NCBI GenBank assembly: GCA_003224135.1
Contig: QHYO01000506.1
Coordinates: 1 to 6,100, forward strand
Direction: 5' to 3'
Source: Acidobacteriota bacterium
Lineage (GTDB): Bacteria; Acidobacteriota; Terriglobia; Acidiferrales; UBA7541
Length of the DNA stretch: 6,100 bases
Shown here: in pieces, positions 1-6,016 of the stretch
Layout: every line of letters starts with the position of its first letter
How positions within the stretch are numbered: the stretch's first letter is position 1
Notes under the pieces: generated by a model
Database searches by the model: none
Told to the model about the DNA's origin: nothing
Seen by the model: the letters and a program-made list of their open reading frames with translations, nothing else
Translations under genes and position numbers: made by a program

Positions 1-342
1 GAAACCAGCCAACTGCGCTGCTTCGGCCGTGGCTTTGCCGACGGCCGCGATTTTGGTAGCGGGTGGGAGATCACGGAAATTGATTTGGAGAGAGACGAGA
101 CGCTCGGCGATGGCGGTAACTGCGTTCTGGCTCGTGAAGAACAACCAGTCGAAATATGCGAATTTGCAAAGAGCGGAATCGAGTTGGGCGTAGTCCAGCG
201 GCGGAAGAATTTGAATGAGAGGGAGCAAATCAACTTCTGCGCCGTGCGCGCGGAGGGCCGCGGCGAGCACGGCGGATTGAGATTCGGCGCGCGTAATGAC
301 GATGCGCTTGCCGCCCAGGGAAGATGGAGAGCGGTCAGCCAC
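1..342 (-). CDS. hemD: Uroporphyrinogen-III synthase, N-terminal part (cut by window edge)
   Basis: HemD closes linear hydroxymethylbilane into uroporphyrinogen III with inversion of ring D, in the cytoplasm. Only the first 114 codons are in the window; the gene runs off the left edge. Visible family marks are KRIVITRAESQ near residues 12-22, LLPLIQILPP in the next strand, DWLFFTSQNAV around residue 65-75 and the AVGKATAEAA stretch near the truncated end. These are the usual landmarks of the first lobe of the two-lobed HemD fold. The start is a GTG at 342-340. It overlaps the hemC stop by 8 nt (GTGGCTGA) and no other start is available between it and the conserved region. A perfect AGGAGG lies 12 nt upstream, inside the end of hemC. 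The overlap suggests coupled translation with hemC, which makes its substrate. Family assignment is strong despite the low sequence conservation of HemD. Confidence 0.93.
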   Translation of the reverse strand, partial: MADRSPSSLGGKRIVITRAESQSAVLAAALRAHGAEVDLLPLIQILPPLDYAQLDSALCKFAYFDWLFFTSQNAVTAIAERLVSLQINFRDLPPATKIAAVGKATAEAAQLAGF

Positions 343-1270
343 GCTGGCGGTAAACCTCCTGGAGAATTTCGCGGGCTCCAGAATCAATGAGGAGTTGCGC
401 GACACGTCGGCCGAGTTCGCGAGCCTGTTCGGGCGACGCGGTTGCACGCTGGCGGACGTGCTGCGTGCCGTCTGGCGAACAAACGACAGCGTCAATGGCA
501 AGTTCTCCCCGTTCAATGCGTGCCCACGCGCCAAGCGGAACCTGACAGCCACCCTCAAGCGCTCCGAGCAGCGAGCGCTCCGCAACTATGGACTGACGAG
601 TTTCGAAATCGTCAAGCGCCGCGAGAGCGTCGGCAATTTCTGTGTCTTTGAGACGCGCTTGAACACCAAGAGCGCCTTGGCCCACGGCAGGCATGCAGAC
701 TTCCGGCGAAAGAATCTCGCTGATGCGATTGCTCCAGCCAAGACGATCGAGTCCCGCTTTAGCGAGCAAGATGGCATCGTATTCGCCGCTTTCGACTTTG
801 CGCAGACGCGTGTCAACGTTACCGCGCAAATCGCGTACATCAAGATCGGGACGCAGATGTCGGACCTGCGATTGGCGCCGCAGACTGCTGGTTCCCACGC
901 GAGCTCCCTGACGAAGTGTGGCAAGTGTTTCGCCTTTTGCGGCGATGACGCAGTCGCGGGCATCTTCGCGGCGACAAATCACGGGAAAGCAGAGACGAGA
1001 GGGCACGTCAGTCGGAATATCTTTTACACTGTGAACGGCAAGATCGATCTGCCCGTCGAGCAGGGCTTCTTCAAGTTCCTTGATAAAAACACCTTTACCG
1101 CCAATTTGCGAAAAAGCCGCCTGCTGCAACTTGTCGCCAGTGGTTTTGATGATGACGATGTCAGCATCGGCGCCGGTGGTTTGAAAGATTTTCTTACGGA
1201 CGAATTCGGCCTGCCACTTGGCGAGCATGCTGCCACGGGTTCCAATTCTAATGGGGCGAACCGGTTTCAC
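335..1270 (-). CDS. hemC: Hydroxymethylbilane synthase (porphobilinogen deaminase)
   Basis: HemC joins four porphobilinogen molecules into hydroxymethylbilane in the cytoplasm. The 311-residue protein has the normal family length. It opens with IRIGTRGSMLAKWQ (residues 7-20) and contains GGKGVFIKELE (57-67). HSVKDIPTD (80-88) carries the catalytic aspartate D84. GTSSLRRQSQ (126-135) and the arginine-rich RDLRGNVDTRLRK (146-158) bind cofactor and substrate. GGCQVPLGA (240-248) places the dipyrromethane-attachment cysteine at C242, the same number as in E. coli. All key residues are present, so the enzyme should be active. The start is GTG at 1270; it overlaps the hemA stop as GTGA, and the conserved first strand begins six residues later, so a later ATG (residue 15) would delete conserved sequence. 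Only a weak GGGA lies upstream, which fits coupling to hemA. Its product is the substrate of the next gene, hemD. Confidence 0.98.
   Translation of the reverse strand: MKPVRPIRIGTRGSMLAKWQAEFVRKKIFQTTGADADIVIIKTTGDKLQQAAFSQIGGKGVFIKELEEALLDGQIDLAVHSVKDIPTDVPSRLCFPVICRREDARDCVIAAKGETLATLRQGARVGTSSLRRQSQVRHLRPDLDVRDLRGNVDTRLRKVESGEYDAILLAKAGLDRLGWSNRISEILSPEVCMPAVGQGALGVQARLKDTEIADALAALDDFETRQSIVAERSLLGALEGGCQVPLGAWARIERGELAIDAVVCSPDGTQHVRQRATASPEQARELGRRVAQLLIDSGAREILQEVYRQRG
355..360 (-). promoter_or_regulatory. Ribosome binding site of hemD
   Basis: A perfect AGGAGG Shine-Dalgarno sequence reads on the minus strand within the last codons of hemC. It is 12 nt from the GTG at 342, slightly longer than optimal. 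It supports the GTG as the hemD start and gives hemD its own strong ribosome site in addition to coupling with hemC. Confidence 0.7.
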
Positions 1271-2544
1271 GGACGTTCCCGGTCCGGCAGAAATAGTTCG
1301 CGAATGGCTTCGACCTGCTGAATTTTTCGACGAAGGTCCTTTTCACCTTGCAGGCGGCGAGCAGGATCAAGGAGCATTTTCTCCAACAGCTGATCGATTA
1401 TGGTTTCGACTTGTTCGCGCTGCTCGGAAGTCAGACCCGGGATACGCTCGGCGCGTTCACGAATGAATTCGGCACGCTCGGCTTTCAGTTTGTGGCGGAG
1501 AGCTTCGACTATGCCAATAAGATTAACACTGGCCTGCCAAGTGAGAAATTTACCGACGTGCTCATCGACAATGACCTCAGCGCGGGGGATTTCACTTTCG
1601 CGAGCGCTGCGGTTCTGCTGGACGATTTGAGTCAGGTCGTCGATGTTATAGAGGTAAAAATTGTAGAGATCCGCAGCGTCCGGATCGACATTGCGTGGCA
1701 TGCCGAGATCCATGACGAAAAGCGGGCGATTTCCCCGCGCGGTCATGGCTTTTTCGAGTACGGAGCGTTTCAGCACAGGTTCTTCGGCGGAGACGCTGGA
1801 GACGATGACGTCGGGGAGGGTGAGAGCGGATTCCCAGTCGTCCCAAGCGATGACTTTGCCAGAAAATTCGCGCGCGAGATGATCGGCGCGATCGCGCGAG
1901 CGGTTCATCACGAAAAGGCGCGCAATGTTGCGGTCACGAAGTTGCGAAACGATTTGTTCGCTGATCAGGCCTGCGCCGAGCACGAGCGCGATGCGCTCCT
2001 GCAATTTCCCGAAAATGCGCTCAGCGAGTTTGACGCCAGCGGAAGCGACAGACATCGGGCGCGCGCCAAGTTCGGTTTCGGAACGAACGCGCTTGCCGAC
2101 TTCGAGCGCACCTTGAAAAAGGCGATTCAACACCGGGCCTGTTGCGCCATGTTCGTACGCGATGCGATAGGCTTCGCGAACCTGGCCGAGAATTTCCGCT
2201 TCACCGAGCATCATGGAATCAAGGCCGGAAGCGACACGGAAAAGGTGGCGAACAGCGTTGCGATCGTAATGGTGATAGAGCGAAGGGCTGAGCAGATCAA
2301 GCTGAACAGAATGGAAGCTGCTGAGATAATTCGAGAGAGCGGCGGCAGATTCGCGCGTGGTTTCGGGCGGGACGCCGTACACCTCGCTGCGATTGCACGT
2401 GGAGAGGACGAGAGTTTCATGGAGAATGCCGCGCGCGCGAAGTTCCTCGGCGGCCTGTCGCGCCTGGTCGTTGGTGAAAGACACGCGTTCGCGCACCTCG
2501 ACTGGCGCTGAGCGGTGATTCAGTCCGACGAGAACAATTTCCAT
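1267..2544 (-). CDS. hemA: Glutamyl-tRNA reductase
   Basis: HemA reduces glutamyl-tRNA(Glu) to glutamate-1-semialdehyde with NADPH, the first committed and usually rate-limiting step of the C5 route to 5-aminolevulinate. The protein has 425 residues, a typical length. The N-terminal catalytic domain starts with GLNHRSAPVEVRE (7-19) and has STCNRSEVY (48-56) with the nucleophile C50. GLDSMMLGEAEILGQVREAY (107-126) is the classic family signature. The NADPH domain begins at VLGAGLISE (188-196), followed by FVMNRS (211-216) and MDLGMPRNVDP (278-288). The C-terminal dimerisation helices run from about 320 and end in the usual EAIRELF. The start ATG at 2544 gives the canonical N-terminus. The best ribosome sites, AGGAG and GGGAG, are 25 and 15 nt upstream, so initiation may be weak or coupled to the upstream ccsA-like gene, 28 nt away. 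A separate hemL would be needed to finish 5-aminolevulinate synthesis and is not seen here. Confidence 0.98.
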   Translation of the reverse strand: MEIVLVGLNHRSAPVEVRERVSFTNDQARQAAEELRARGILHETLVLSTCNRSEVYGVPPETTRESAAALSNYLSSFHSVQLDLLSPSLYHHYDRNAVRHLFRVASGLDSMMLGEAEILGQVREAYRIAYEHGATGPVLNRLFQGALEVGKRVRSETELGARPMSVASAGVKLAERIFGKLQERIALVLGAGLISEQIVSQLRDRNIARLFVMNRSRDRADHLAREFSGKVIAWDDWESALTLPDVIVSSVSAEEPVLKRSVLEKAMTARGNRPLFVMDLGMPRNVDPDAADLYNFYLYNIDDLTQIVQQNRSARESEIPRAEVIVDEHVGKFLTWQASVNLIGIVEALRHKLKAERAEFIRERAERIPGLTSEQREQVETIIDQLLEKMLLDPARRLQGEKDLRRKIQQVEAIRELFLPDRERP

Positions 2545-2572
2545 GGCGTTAATTGCGTGCTCCCAGCAACTC

Positions 2573-3385
2573 CTAGAAATAGCGGTGCGAGCGCGAGAAA
2601 AACAGATTCACAACAGTGAAGCTAAAAATAACAATCGCAAAATTAAAAATGCAAAGCTGCGAGGCACGCGCTCCGCGCCAGCCGGGATTGCGGGCGAGCC
2701 GCAAATAAAAAACGTATGCGACGAGGACGAGCAGCGTGACGACGTATTTGGGATCGTAATGCCAGACATTCCCGGTGAGGCGGTCGACCCACACGAAGCC
2801 GAGAACGGTACCGATAGCGATGGAGATGAGCCCCACGAGGACGCTGCTCTGACTCATGCGATCGAGAAGATCAAGCGAAGGCAGACGCCAGACGACATCG
2901 CCAACCCGGTGTTGGTGGAGCAGGCGTTGTTCGCCGAGGTAGATGAGGCTGAGTACGCAGGAGAGGCCGAATGCGGCGTAGGCGAGAATACTGAGCGTGA
3001 CGTGAAACGCGAAGGCCACGCCGGTGGCGGGTGGTGCGGCTAAGCGGTCCGGCGGGGAGAGCTGGGCGAAAAGGAAAAACGCCAAAACGAATGGAAGAAC
3101 AAAAGCTCCGACCGAACGCTGGCGGTGAAAAAGTTCGAGGCTTAGGTAGGTGAGCGCAAGCAGCCAGCCGAAAAGCGACATGGAGCCGGATAGGTCATGA
3201 TAGGGAACCGTGTGGAGGCCGCGAGCGCGTTCGAGCAGGGCGAAATAGTGGGCGACAAGGCCGGCCGCGAGAAGGAGTGAACCGAGGCGGCCGGACCATT
3301 CGCGGCCCGCTACCAGATAGCCGATATAGGCGGCAAAGCTGCCGACGTACGCCGCAAGTGTAAGTAAGAAAAAGAGATGATTCAT
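2573..3385 (-). CDS. CcsA/HemX-like cytochrome c assembly family membrane protein
   Basis: This is an integral membrane protein of about 270 residues with roughly eight hydrophobic helices (about 2-25, 35-52, 70-85, 92-109, 122-150, 182-201, 213-231, 243-264). The family (CcsA, CcmC, HemX) handles heme at the membrane. HemX next to hemA in Bacillus is known to lower HemA levels. Family marks are histidines H46, H128 and H266, the NVWHYDPK stretch at 206-213, GWRG at 235-238, and the terminal VNLFFSRSHRYF resembling the usual GVNL...LHSY end. The tryptophan-rich heme motif WGxxWxWDPKE is eroded: only one of its tryptophans and the DPK remain. I chose the ATG at 3385. An upstream TTG at 3409 would add eight residues but lies inside an inverted repeat and has no ribosome site. 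The ATG also lacks a clear ribosome site. Position as first gene of the operon favours a HemX-like role linked to HemA over a dedicated cytochrome c synthase, but the sequence alone does not settle this. Confidence 0.88.
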   Translation of the reverse strand: MNHLFFLLTLAAYVGSFAAYIGYLVAGREWSGRLGSLLLAAGLVAHYFALLERARGLHTVPYHDLSGSMSLFGWLLALTYLSLELFHRQRSVGAFVLPFVLAFFLFAQLSPPDRLAAPPATGVAFAFHVTLSILAYAAFGLSCVLSLIYLGEQRLLHQHRVGDVVWRLPSLDLLDRMSQSSVLVGLISIAIGTVLGFVWVDRLTGNVWHYDPKYVVTLLVLVAYVFYLRLARNPGWRGARASQLCIFNFAIVIFSFTVVNLFFSRSHRYF

Positions 3386-3393
3386 TGAGCCAG

Positions 3394-3425
3394 CCAGACG
3401 CGTGAACAACGTTGCGTGCGTCTGG
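3394..3425. repeat. 8-bp perfect inverted repeat before the ccsA-like start codon
   Basis: CCAGACGC at 3394-3401 and GCGTCTGG at 3418-3425 are exact reverse complements with a 16-nt spacer. In the leftward transcript they would form a GC-rich hairpin that ends 8 nt before the ATG at 3385, where a ribosome would bind. It could instead act as a DNA dyad for a regulator. A second palindrome, CAACGTTG, lies in its loop. The structure is seen directly; function is inferred. Confidence 0.55.
3407..3414. promoter_or_regulatory. CAACGTTG palindrome, copy 1 (ccsA side)
   Basis: This perfect 8-bp palindrome lies 21 nt upstream of the leftward ATG, inside the spacer of the inverted repeat. The same 8 bases occur once more in this intergenic region near hemE. 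By eye I found no further exact copy in the window. It is a candidate operator half or site for a regulator shared by both units, with no known regulator named. Confidence 0.3.
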
Positions 3426-3438
3426 ACTCCCTGCCTTG

Positions 3439-3444
3439 AGTATA
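3439..3444 (-). promoter_or_regulatory. Possible -10 element for the ccsA-hemA-hemC-hemD unit
   Basis: The minus strand reads TATACT here, one base from the sigma-70 consensus. Transcription would begin near 3432 and give a leader of about 47 nt that contains the whole inverted repeat. No good -35 hexamer is found at 16-18 nt upstream, so the call is weak. Confidence 0.3.
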
Positions 3445-3544
3445 GCGTAGGCGGTCGCGCGCCGCATGGCAGGCCGACAGAAAGCGTGGCTGCCGACTTG
3501 TGTGACTGCCGGGCGCGGGCATCGGGCTGCGCAATGTGTTATCC

Positions 3545-3554
3545 TCAACGTTGA
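3545..3554. promoter_or_regulatory. TCAACGTTGA palindrome, copy 2 (hemE side)
   Basis: This perfect 10-bp palindrome contains the same CAACGTTG core as the ccsA-side copy. Its core ends 9 nt before the hemE ATG at 3563, where a ribosome site would normally lie. It falls inside the extended reading frame if the GTG at 3536 is the true hemE start. It is a candidate shared operator; function is inferred only. Confidence 0.3.
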
Positions 3555-3562
3555 CGAAATCC

Positions 3563-4627
3563 ATGTCCACACTCTCAGTATCGCTGAGCCGTAAAGAACT
3601 TTTTCTGCGCGCGTGCAAAGGCGCGGCGCTGCCGCGGGTGCCGGTATGGATGATGCGGCAGGCGGGGCGGTACTTGCCCGAATACCGCGCGCTCCGCGCA
3701 AAGCACGCATTCCTGGAAGTGTGCAAGACGCCGGATCTGGCAGTGGAGGTTTCGATGCAGCCGTTCCGGCGGCTGGACGTTGACGCGATCATTGTGTTCT
3801 CTGACATTTTGATTCCAGCGGAAGCAATGGGGCTGCCGCTCGAGCTCGGTGATGCGGGGCCGAATTTGCCGGAGCCGGTGCGCTCGTTGGACGCGGTGCG
3901 GAAATTGCGGCAATTCGATCCGGAGACGGAGACAGGATTTTTGATGGAGGCGATCCGGCGGATCGTTCGAACGGCAGGGACGGACGTGCCTGTGCTGGGA
4001 TTTGCGGCAGCGCCGTGGACATTGGCGTGTTACATGGTGGAAGGGCGCACGAAAGAGGGCTTCGCGACGGTTAAGAATTTTTTACATTCGGAGCCGCTCG
4101 CGTTTCGCGAATTGCTGCAGCGGATTGCACAAGCGACGATTTTGTATTTGAAGGCGCAAATTGCGGCGGGTGCTTCGGCGGTTCAGTTGTTCGATACCTG
4201 GTGCGGCGAATTGGCGATGCCGGATTATCGGGCGTTTGCGTTGCCAGCGGTGCAGGAAGTGATCTCGGCATTGCGCGAAACGGTTCCGGTGATTTACTAC
4301 ACGAAGGCGTCGCATCATTTGCTGCCGGCGGTGGCGGAGGCGGGAGCAGAGGTGCTTAGCTGCGATTGGCGAGTGAATTTGGCGGAGTTTCGCGAGACCA
4401 TTGGGTCGAAGATCGCGCTGCAGGGGAATCTTGATCCTGCGGTTTTGTTTGCACCCCAAGAACACATACGACAGACGACGCGGGGGATTCTCGAGCAGCT
4501 TGGCGGTGTAGGACATATTTTGAATTTGGGGCATGGGATTCTGCCGGGAACACCGGTTGAGAATGCACAGACATTTATTACGACGGGGCAGCAATTTTTG
4601 TTTACGGAAACGGCCTCCGGGAAATAG
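3563..4627 (+). CDS. hemE: Uroporphyrinogen decarboxylase
   Basis: HemE removes the four acetate carboxyl groups of uroporphyrinogen III to give coproporphyrinogen III, without cofactor, in the cytoplasm. With the ATG at 3563 the protein is 354 residues, the same length as E. coli HemE. A GTG at 3536 would add nine residues of no family value. Family marks include PVWMMRQAGRYLPEYR (27-42) with substrate-binding R32 and R36, and IIVFSDILIPAEAMGLPLE (76-94) with the catalytic D81. GFAAAPWTLACYMVEG (146-161) carries Y157. LFDTWCGEL (209-217), LQGNLDP (286-292) and ILNLGHGILPGTPVEN (319-334) with H324 complete the set. All expected active-site residues are present, so the enzyme should work. No clear Shine-Dalgarno precedes the ATG; a palindrome sits there instead. 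hemN, which uses its product, follows after 15 nt. Confidence 0.97.
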   Translation: MSTLSVSLSRKELFLRACKGAALPRVPVWMMRQAGRYLPEYRALRAKHAFLEVCKTPDLAVEVSMQPFRRLDVDAIIVFSDILIPAEAMGLPLELGDAGPNLPEPVRSLDAVRKLRQFDPETETGFLMEAIRRIVRTAGTDVPVLGFAAAPWTLACYMVEGRTKEGFATVKNFLHSEPLAFRELLQRIAQATILYLKAQIAAGASAVQLFDTWCGELAMPDYRAFALPAVQEVISALRETVPVIYYTKASHHLLPAVAEAGAEVLSCDWRVNLAEFRETIGSKIALQGNLDPAVLFAPQEHIRQTTRGILEQLGGVGHILNLGHGILPGTPVENAQTFITTGQQFLFTETASGK

Positions 4628-4630
4628 CAC

Positions 4631-4635
4631 AGGAA
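4631..4635 (+). promoter_or_regulatory. Ribosome binding site of hemN
   Basis: AGGAA lies in the short hemE-hemN gap, 7 nt before the ATG at 4643. It supports that ATG as the hemN start. Confidence 0.6.
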
Positions 4636-4642
4636 TTGGACG

Positions 4643-5848
4643 ATGATTCCACAACCTACACTCGAACAGATGAAGGACGAGCTTCGCGTAAGCGCGGAGT
4701 TTCTGGCTCGCTATAACCGGCCAGGGCCGCGGTACACAAGCTATCCGACGGCGCCGGTGTGGAACGATGCGTTTGGTCCGGCGGATCTGGAGGCCGTGCA
4801 CGCCGCGGCAGACTTAGCGCGCACGCCGGTTTCGCTCTACATGCACTTGCCGTTCTGCGAGAGCTTGTGTCTGTTCTGCGCGTGCAATGTGATCATCCAG
4901 AAAGACAAGCGGGTTTCGATTCCCTACTTCAATGTTTTGAAGAAAGAGATTGCGCGGGTCAGCGAATCCGTTTCGCGCGAGCGCGAAGTGGTGCAATTTC
5001 ACTGGGGCGGTGGAACGCCCACGTATTCGGCGCCGGCGCAACTGGAAGATTTGTTTGCTTACACGAAGGAGCGTTTTACATTTTCGCCGGAAGCGGAAAT
5101 TGGAATTGAGGTCGACCCACGGGTGACTTCGCGCGAGCATCTGGAAACACTGCGGCGGCTGGGGTTCAACCGGCTGAGCATGGGCATTCAGGATTTTCAC
5201 GAGCCGGTGCAGCAAGCGATTCACCGCATCCAGCCATATGAAATCACGCGCGATCTGATCCTTGCCGCGAGGAGCCTGGGTTTTGACAGCATCAACGTGG
5301 ACTTGATTTACGGCCTGCCGTATCAGACCGCAGAAACATTTGCGCATACCGTAGATCAAATCATCGGACTTGCTCCAGATCGCATCGCGCTTTTCAGCTA
5401 CGCGCATGTGCCATGGCTGAAGAAACAGCAAGGTTCGTTTGCCGCGCATCTGCCAGAAGGCATGCAGAAGTTTGAGATTTTCCGGACCGGGCTGCTGAAG
5501 TTTGTGGAAGCGGGTTACCTCTACATTGGCATGGATCATTTCGCAAAACCCGGCGACGAACTTGCTACGGCGCAGGCGCATCGAACACTGCACAGGAATT
5601 TTCAGGGATACACGACCAAGGCGGGAGCGGATCTTTACGGGATGGGTGTCACCGCGATCAGCGGCTTTCACGCTGCGTACGCGCAGAATTTTCGCGAACT
5701 TCCCGCGTGGGAGAAGGCAATCGCTGAGCGAGGCATCGCGACAATGCGCGGCTATCATCTTTCCGCCGAAGACCGGTTGCGGCGAGAAGTGATCAGCCGG
5801 CTGCTGTGCCATACGGTGATCCCGAAACGGGAGATTAACGAGGCGTAA
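4643..5848 (+). CDS. hemN: Oxygen-independent coproporphyrinogen III dehydrogenase, truncated by premature stop
   Basis: HemN is a radical-SAM enzyme that oxidatively decarboxylates two propionates of coproporphyrinogen III to give protoporphyrinogen IX without oxygen. Residues 1-401 carry the N-terminal RYTSYPTAP, Y66 before the cluster motif CESLCLFCAC (C72, C76, C79, C81, pattern CX3CX2CXC), and GGGTP at 122-126. Also present are IEVDPR (155-160), NRLSMGIQDF (176-185), IHRIQP (193-198), INVDLIYGLP (217-226) and IGMDHFAKP...HRNFQGYTT (295-325). LYGMGVTAIS at 331-340 is typical of true HemN rather than the HemW-like heme chaperones, which lack the last cluster cysteine. The radical-SAM barrel is complete. 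The frame ends at a TAA (5846-5848) in the C-terminal domain, after RREVISRLLCHTVIPKREINEA, about 70 residues before the end expected for the family. The missing part follows in the same frame. Loss of most of the C-terminal substrate-covering domain probably impairs activity; that is an inference. Confidence 0.93.
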   Translation: MIPQPTLEQMKDELRVSAEFLARYNRPGPRYTSYPTAPVWNDAFGPADLEAVHAAADLARTPVSLYMHLPFCESLCLFCACNVIIQKDKRVSIPYFNVLKKEIARVSESVSREREVVQFHWGGGTPTYSAPAQLEDLFAYTKERFTFSPEAEIGIEVDPRVTSREHLETLRRLGFNRLSMGIQDFHEPVQQAIHRIQPYEITRDLILAARSLGFDSINVDLIYGLPYQTAETFAHTVDQIIGLAPDRIALFSYAHVPWLKKQQGSFAAHLPEGMQKFEIFRTGLLKFVEAGYLYIGMDHFAKPGDELATAQAHRTLHRNFQGYTTKAGADLYGMGVTAISGFHAAYAQNFRELPAWEKAIAERGIATMRGYHLSAEDRLRREVISRLLCHTVIPKREINEA

Positions 5849-6013
5849 CGGCTGGAGGTGCCGCGCGAGGATGGGCTGCTGACGATTGACGGTGACGAAA
5901 TACGCGCGACGTGGCTAGGGCGCATCTTCATACGTAATCTGGCAATGCTGTTCGATCCTTATCTCGAGCAACAGCAACTGGTGGCCAAGCCGCTTTTCTC
6001 TAAGACGCTCTGA
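5849..6013 (+). pseudogene. hemN: Detached HemN C-terminal remnant in frame with hemN
   Basis: Directly after the hemN stop the same reading frame runs for 54 codons to a TGA at 6011-6013. It encodes EDGLLTIDGDEIRATWLGR, then IFIRNLAMLFDPYLEQQQ, and ends PLFSKTL. This matches the HemN C-terminal end (DGL..., GRLLIRN..MVFD.YL, final FS+..). Aligned from memory with E. coli HemN, about 13 residues equivalent to the conserved (W/F)GI.F..YFA.EL segment are missing exactly at the stop. A GTG at 5858, preceded immediately by GGAG, could in principle restart translation to give about 51 residues, but its spacing is poor. The next gene begins 3 nt after this TGA, so operon spacing still follows the original hemN end. 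Confidence 0.88.
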
Positions 6014-6016
6014 GCC

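Larger units (their letters stand above)
3386..3562. other. Divergent intergenic control region between ccsA-like gene and hemE
   Basis: About 177 bp separate the chosen ATG starts of the two divergent units, so both promoters and any shared regulation should lie here. It holds an inverted repeat, two copies of CAACGTTG and one possible -10 element for the leftward unit, each listed separately. I saw no convincing -35/-10 pair for the rightward unit and no good Shine-Dalgarno sequence in front of either first gene. The region is GC-rich in the middle (3451-3530) and shows no RNA gene that I could recognise. Confidence 0.75.

Noticed and set aside
296..1321. 341-codon open frame on the plus strand opposite hemC
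   Set aside because: Antisense to hemC, which has every catalytic residue; the predicted protein has no family features.
1348..2511. 387-codon open frame on the plus strand opposite hemA
   Set aside because: It is wholly antisense to a clear hemA, has no recognisable motif and no ribosome site; long antisense frames are expected opposite GC-rich coding sequence.
3436..3446. TTGAG/TATAGC as a plus-strand promoter for hemE
   Set aside because: The two elements overlap or lack correct spacing, and no -35 fits the TATAGC at 16-18 nt.
3536..3562. GTG at 3536 as the hemE start
   Set aside because: The added nine residues have no family value and no ribosome site precedes it; the ATG at 3563 gives the standard 354-residue length. 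Not fully excluded.
3195..3710. 171-codon minus-strand frame spanning the intergenic region
   Set aside because: It overlaps the ccsA-like gene in another frame and the hemE start on the opposite strand, and reads as low-complexity Arg/Pro/Ala sequence with no motif.
4814..5812. 332-codon open frame on the minus strand opposite hemN
   Set aside because: Composition is rich in Arg, His and Gln without domain structure, as expected for a shadow of hemN.
5846..5848. TAA as a recoded sense codon or programmed readthrough
   Set aside because: All other genes here use TAG, TGA or TAA as ordinary stops, and about 13 conserved residues are missing at the same point, which a deletion explains better.
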